Shown here: positions 5,697 to 6,687 of the stretch, in pieces
How the letters are laid out: each line of letters starts with the position of its first letter
How positions within the stretch are numbered: the stretch's first letter is position 1
Assembly (NCBI GenBank): GCA_030765665.1
Contig: JAVCCD010000026.1
Location: 1 to 6,687 of the forward strand
Source of the DNA: Candidatus Tenebribacter mawsonii
GTDB lineage: Bacteria > Cloacimonadota > Cloacimonadia > Cloacimonadales > TCS61
DNA: 6,687 nt
Reading direction: 5' to 3'
Made by a program: the position numbers and the translations under genes
The notes under the pieces: generated by a model
The model's input: only the letters and a program-made list of their open reading frames with translations
What the model was told of the DNA's origin: nothing
The model's database searches: none

Positions 5697-6687
5697 CAAA
5701 TAATAATCTGATCTTTTATCTCATGCTCATTCGGTTTCAATTCTAATATTTCCACATTAAATTCGGAAAGCATTTCACGTAAATTCTCCAGAACCGGATT
5801 TTCTGTATAGAAATGTCCGGCATCAATTAAGGGTATACGACTATCCAGAACTGTGTGATAAGTAAAATCAGCAGAAACAAAAACATCTGCCCGTCCATAA
5901 ACTTTGGGTATTAAAGTTGTTCCACTGCCACCACAAACAGCTATTTTCTTTATTTTTGTTTTTGCAGATTTTCCGGCTTTCCATAATTTTATAAATGGAG
6001 ATTGCAAATTTTTCTTAACTGTTTTGGCAAAATCCTCCAGAGTCATTTCTTGCTTTAAGTCTCCCAACATTCCAAGTCCGTAATTTTCATTTGGGTTTGA
6101 TTGAAGATTTACGGAATAGGCAGGAGTTTCATAAGGATGAGCTTTTTTCATTGCTTCAATGACTTTGGATAATTTAAAAGAATCTACAAAGAATTCCAAT
6201 TTGCGTTCAACAACTTTTTCCAATTTGTTTATGCTGCCCAAAATCGGATTACTGCCTTCCTTTGGCATAAACTGACCACTAACTTCATAGTCATTCATAC
6301 AATTGCTATAATTTCCAATAATCCCCGCTCCAGAAGCAAAGACCGTATCAGCTACTTTCACCATACTATCGGAAGGCACATAAACTGCAATCTGGTAAAC
6401 TGAAGCTCCCGATTCTGTTGAAAGAAACTCAACATTTTGCAGATCAAGTTTTTTTGCTAAGGCAAAATTTACTCCCTTCTTAATAACATCCAAATTTGTA
6501 TGAGCGCAAAAAACTGAAATATTATTTTTTATTAATTTAAGATAGATGGGATTCGTGATCTTGCTTATCAGTTTGAAAATTAAAGGATGATGAGAAATTA
6601 TTAAATCAATATTTTCGTTTATTGCTTTATTGATGGCATTTTCAGTAACATCTAATGTGAGAAGGATTTTTTTTACTTCTTGATTAC
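5696..6687 (-). CDS. Nif3-like dinuclear metal centre protein, YqfO-type with a middle PII/CutA-like domain (N-terminus off window)
   Basis: Seen: 329 codons without a stop, open at the right edge. The family normally has about 365-375 residues in its long form, so some 30-40 are missing. Using visible numbering: LTLDVTE (9-15), the metal motif SHHPLIF (31-37, H32 and H33), and HTNLD (62-66, D66). A middle domain at about 87-195 contains the typical AHPYETPAY (182-190). Then come GGSGTTLI, SADFTYH (271-277), and the second metal motif DAGHFYTE (H291 and E295). All expected metal ligands are present. The true start is beyond 6687; the in-frame TTG at 6491-6493 is the Leu of HTNLD and must not be taken as a start. 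Family knowledge: the proteins form toroidal hexamers with two metals per site, and the substrate is poorly defined (YbgI and YqfO are relatives). The TGA stop overlaps the start of the transposase gene. Confidence 0.93.
   Translation of the reverse strand, partial: NQEVKKILLTLDVTENAINKAINENIDLIISHHPLIFKLISKITNPIYLKLIKNNISVFCAHTNLDVIKKGVNFALAKKLDLQNVEFLSTESGASVYQIAVYVPSDSMVKVADTVFASGAGIIGNYSNCMNDYEVSGQFMPKEGSNPILGSINKLEKVVERKLEFFVDSFKLSKVIEAMKKAHPYETPAYSVNLQSNPNENYGLGMLGDLKQEMTLEDFAKTVKKNLQSPFIKLWKAGKSAKTKIKKIAVCGGSGTTLIPKVYGRADVFVSADFTYHTVLDSRIPLIDAGHFYTENPVLENLREMLSEFNVEILELKPNEHEIKDQIII

Noticed and set aside
6491..6493. TTG as start codon of the Nif3-like gene
   Set aside because: The frame continues upstream to the window edge and encodes the family's SHHPLIF motif, and this TTG is the Leu of HTNLD.

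Overview
The window is AT-rich bacterial DNA. It holds five genes: two on the plus strand in the middle, and three on the minus strand to the right plus one on the left (one of the four minus genes per side is cut by the window edge). The left-hand secreted protein combines calcium-loop propeller repeats, fibronectin-like modules and a 'GxDxxGIG...' beta-sandwich module. That style is common in the FCB group, and I would guess a Cloacimonadota-like anaerobe. This is an impression from protein style, not a proven assignment.

Left (1-2231, minus): a very large secreted protein, 743 codons visible, running off the left edge. It has a signal peptide, eight repeats of about 50 residues with DxDxDG-type calcium loops (a predicted beta-propeller), and then fibronectin-III-like and beta-sandwich modules. 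A divergent intergenic region (2232-2401) separates it from the next operon and carries one perfect TTGACA box facing each way.

Middle (2402-4553, plus): a two-gene operon for the two permease subunits of a carbohydrate ABC importer (MalF/UgpA-like and MalG/UgpE-like). Both keep the EAA loop that contacts the ATPase. Both also carry unusual extra segments: a two-helix N-terminal extension on the first, and insertions on the predicted outer face of both. No binding protein or ATPase gene lies beside them in the window.

Right (4643-6687, minus): a tightly packed operon read from right to left. It encodes a Nif3-family metal-binding protein (start beyond the right edge), an IS200-like REP-associated Y1 transposase (RAYT) whose start codon overlaps the Nif3 stop by one base, and a small YqaA/DedA-type membrane protein four bases further on.

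The most interesting feature is inside the RAYT gene. Two 24-base REP-like palindromes lie in inverted orientation, and their stems differ by paired, compensating base changes. One of them overlaps a 30-base tandem repeat encoding a decapeptide. The transposase therefore seems to carry, within its own reading frame, the kind of hairpin such enzymes recognise. I saw no RNA genes and no CRISPR array.
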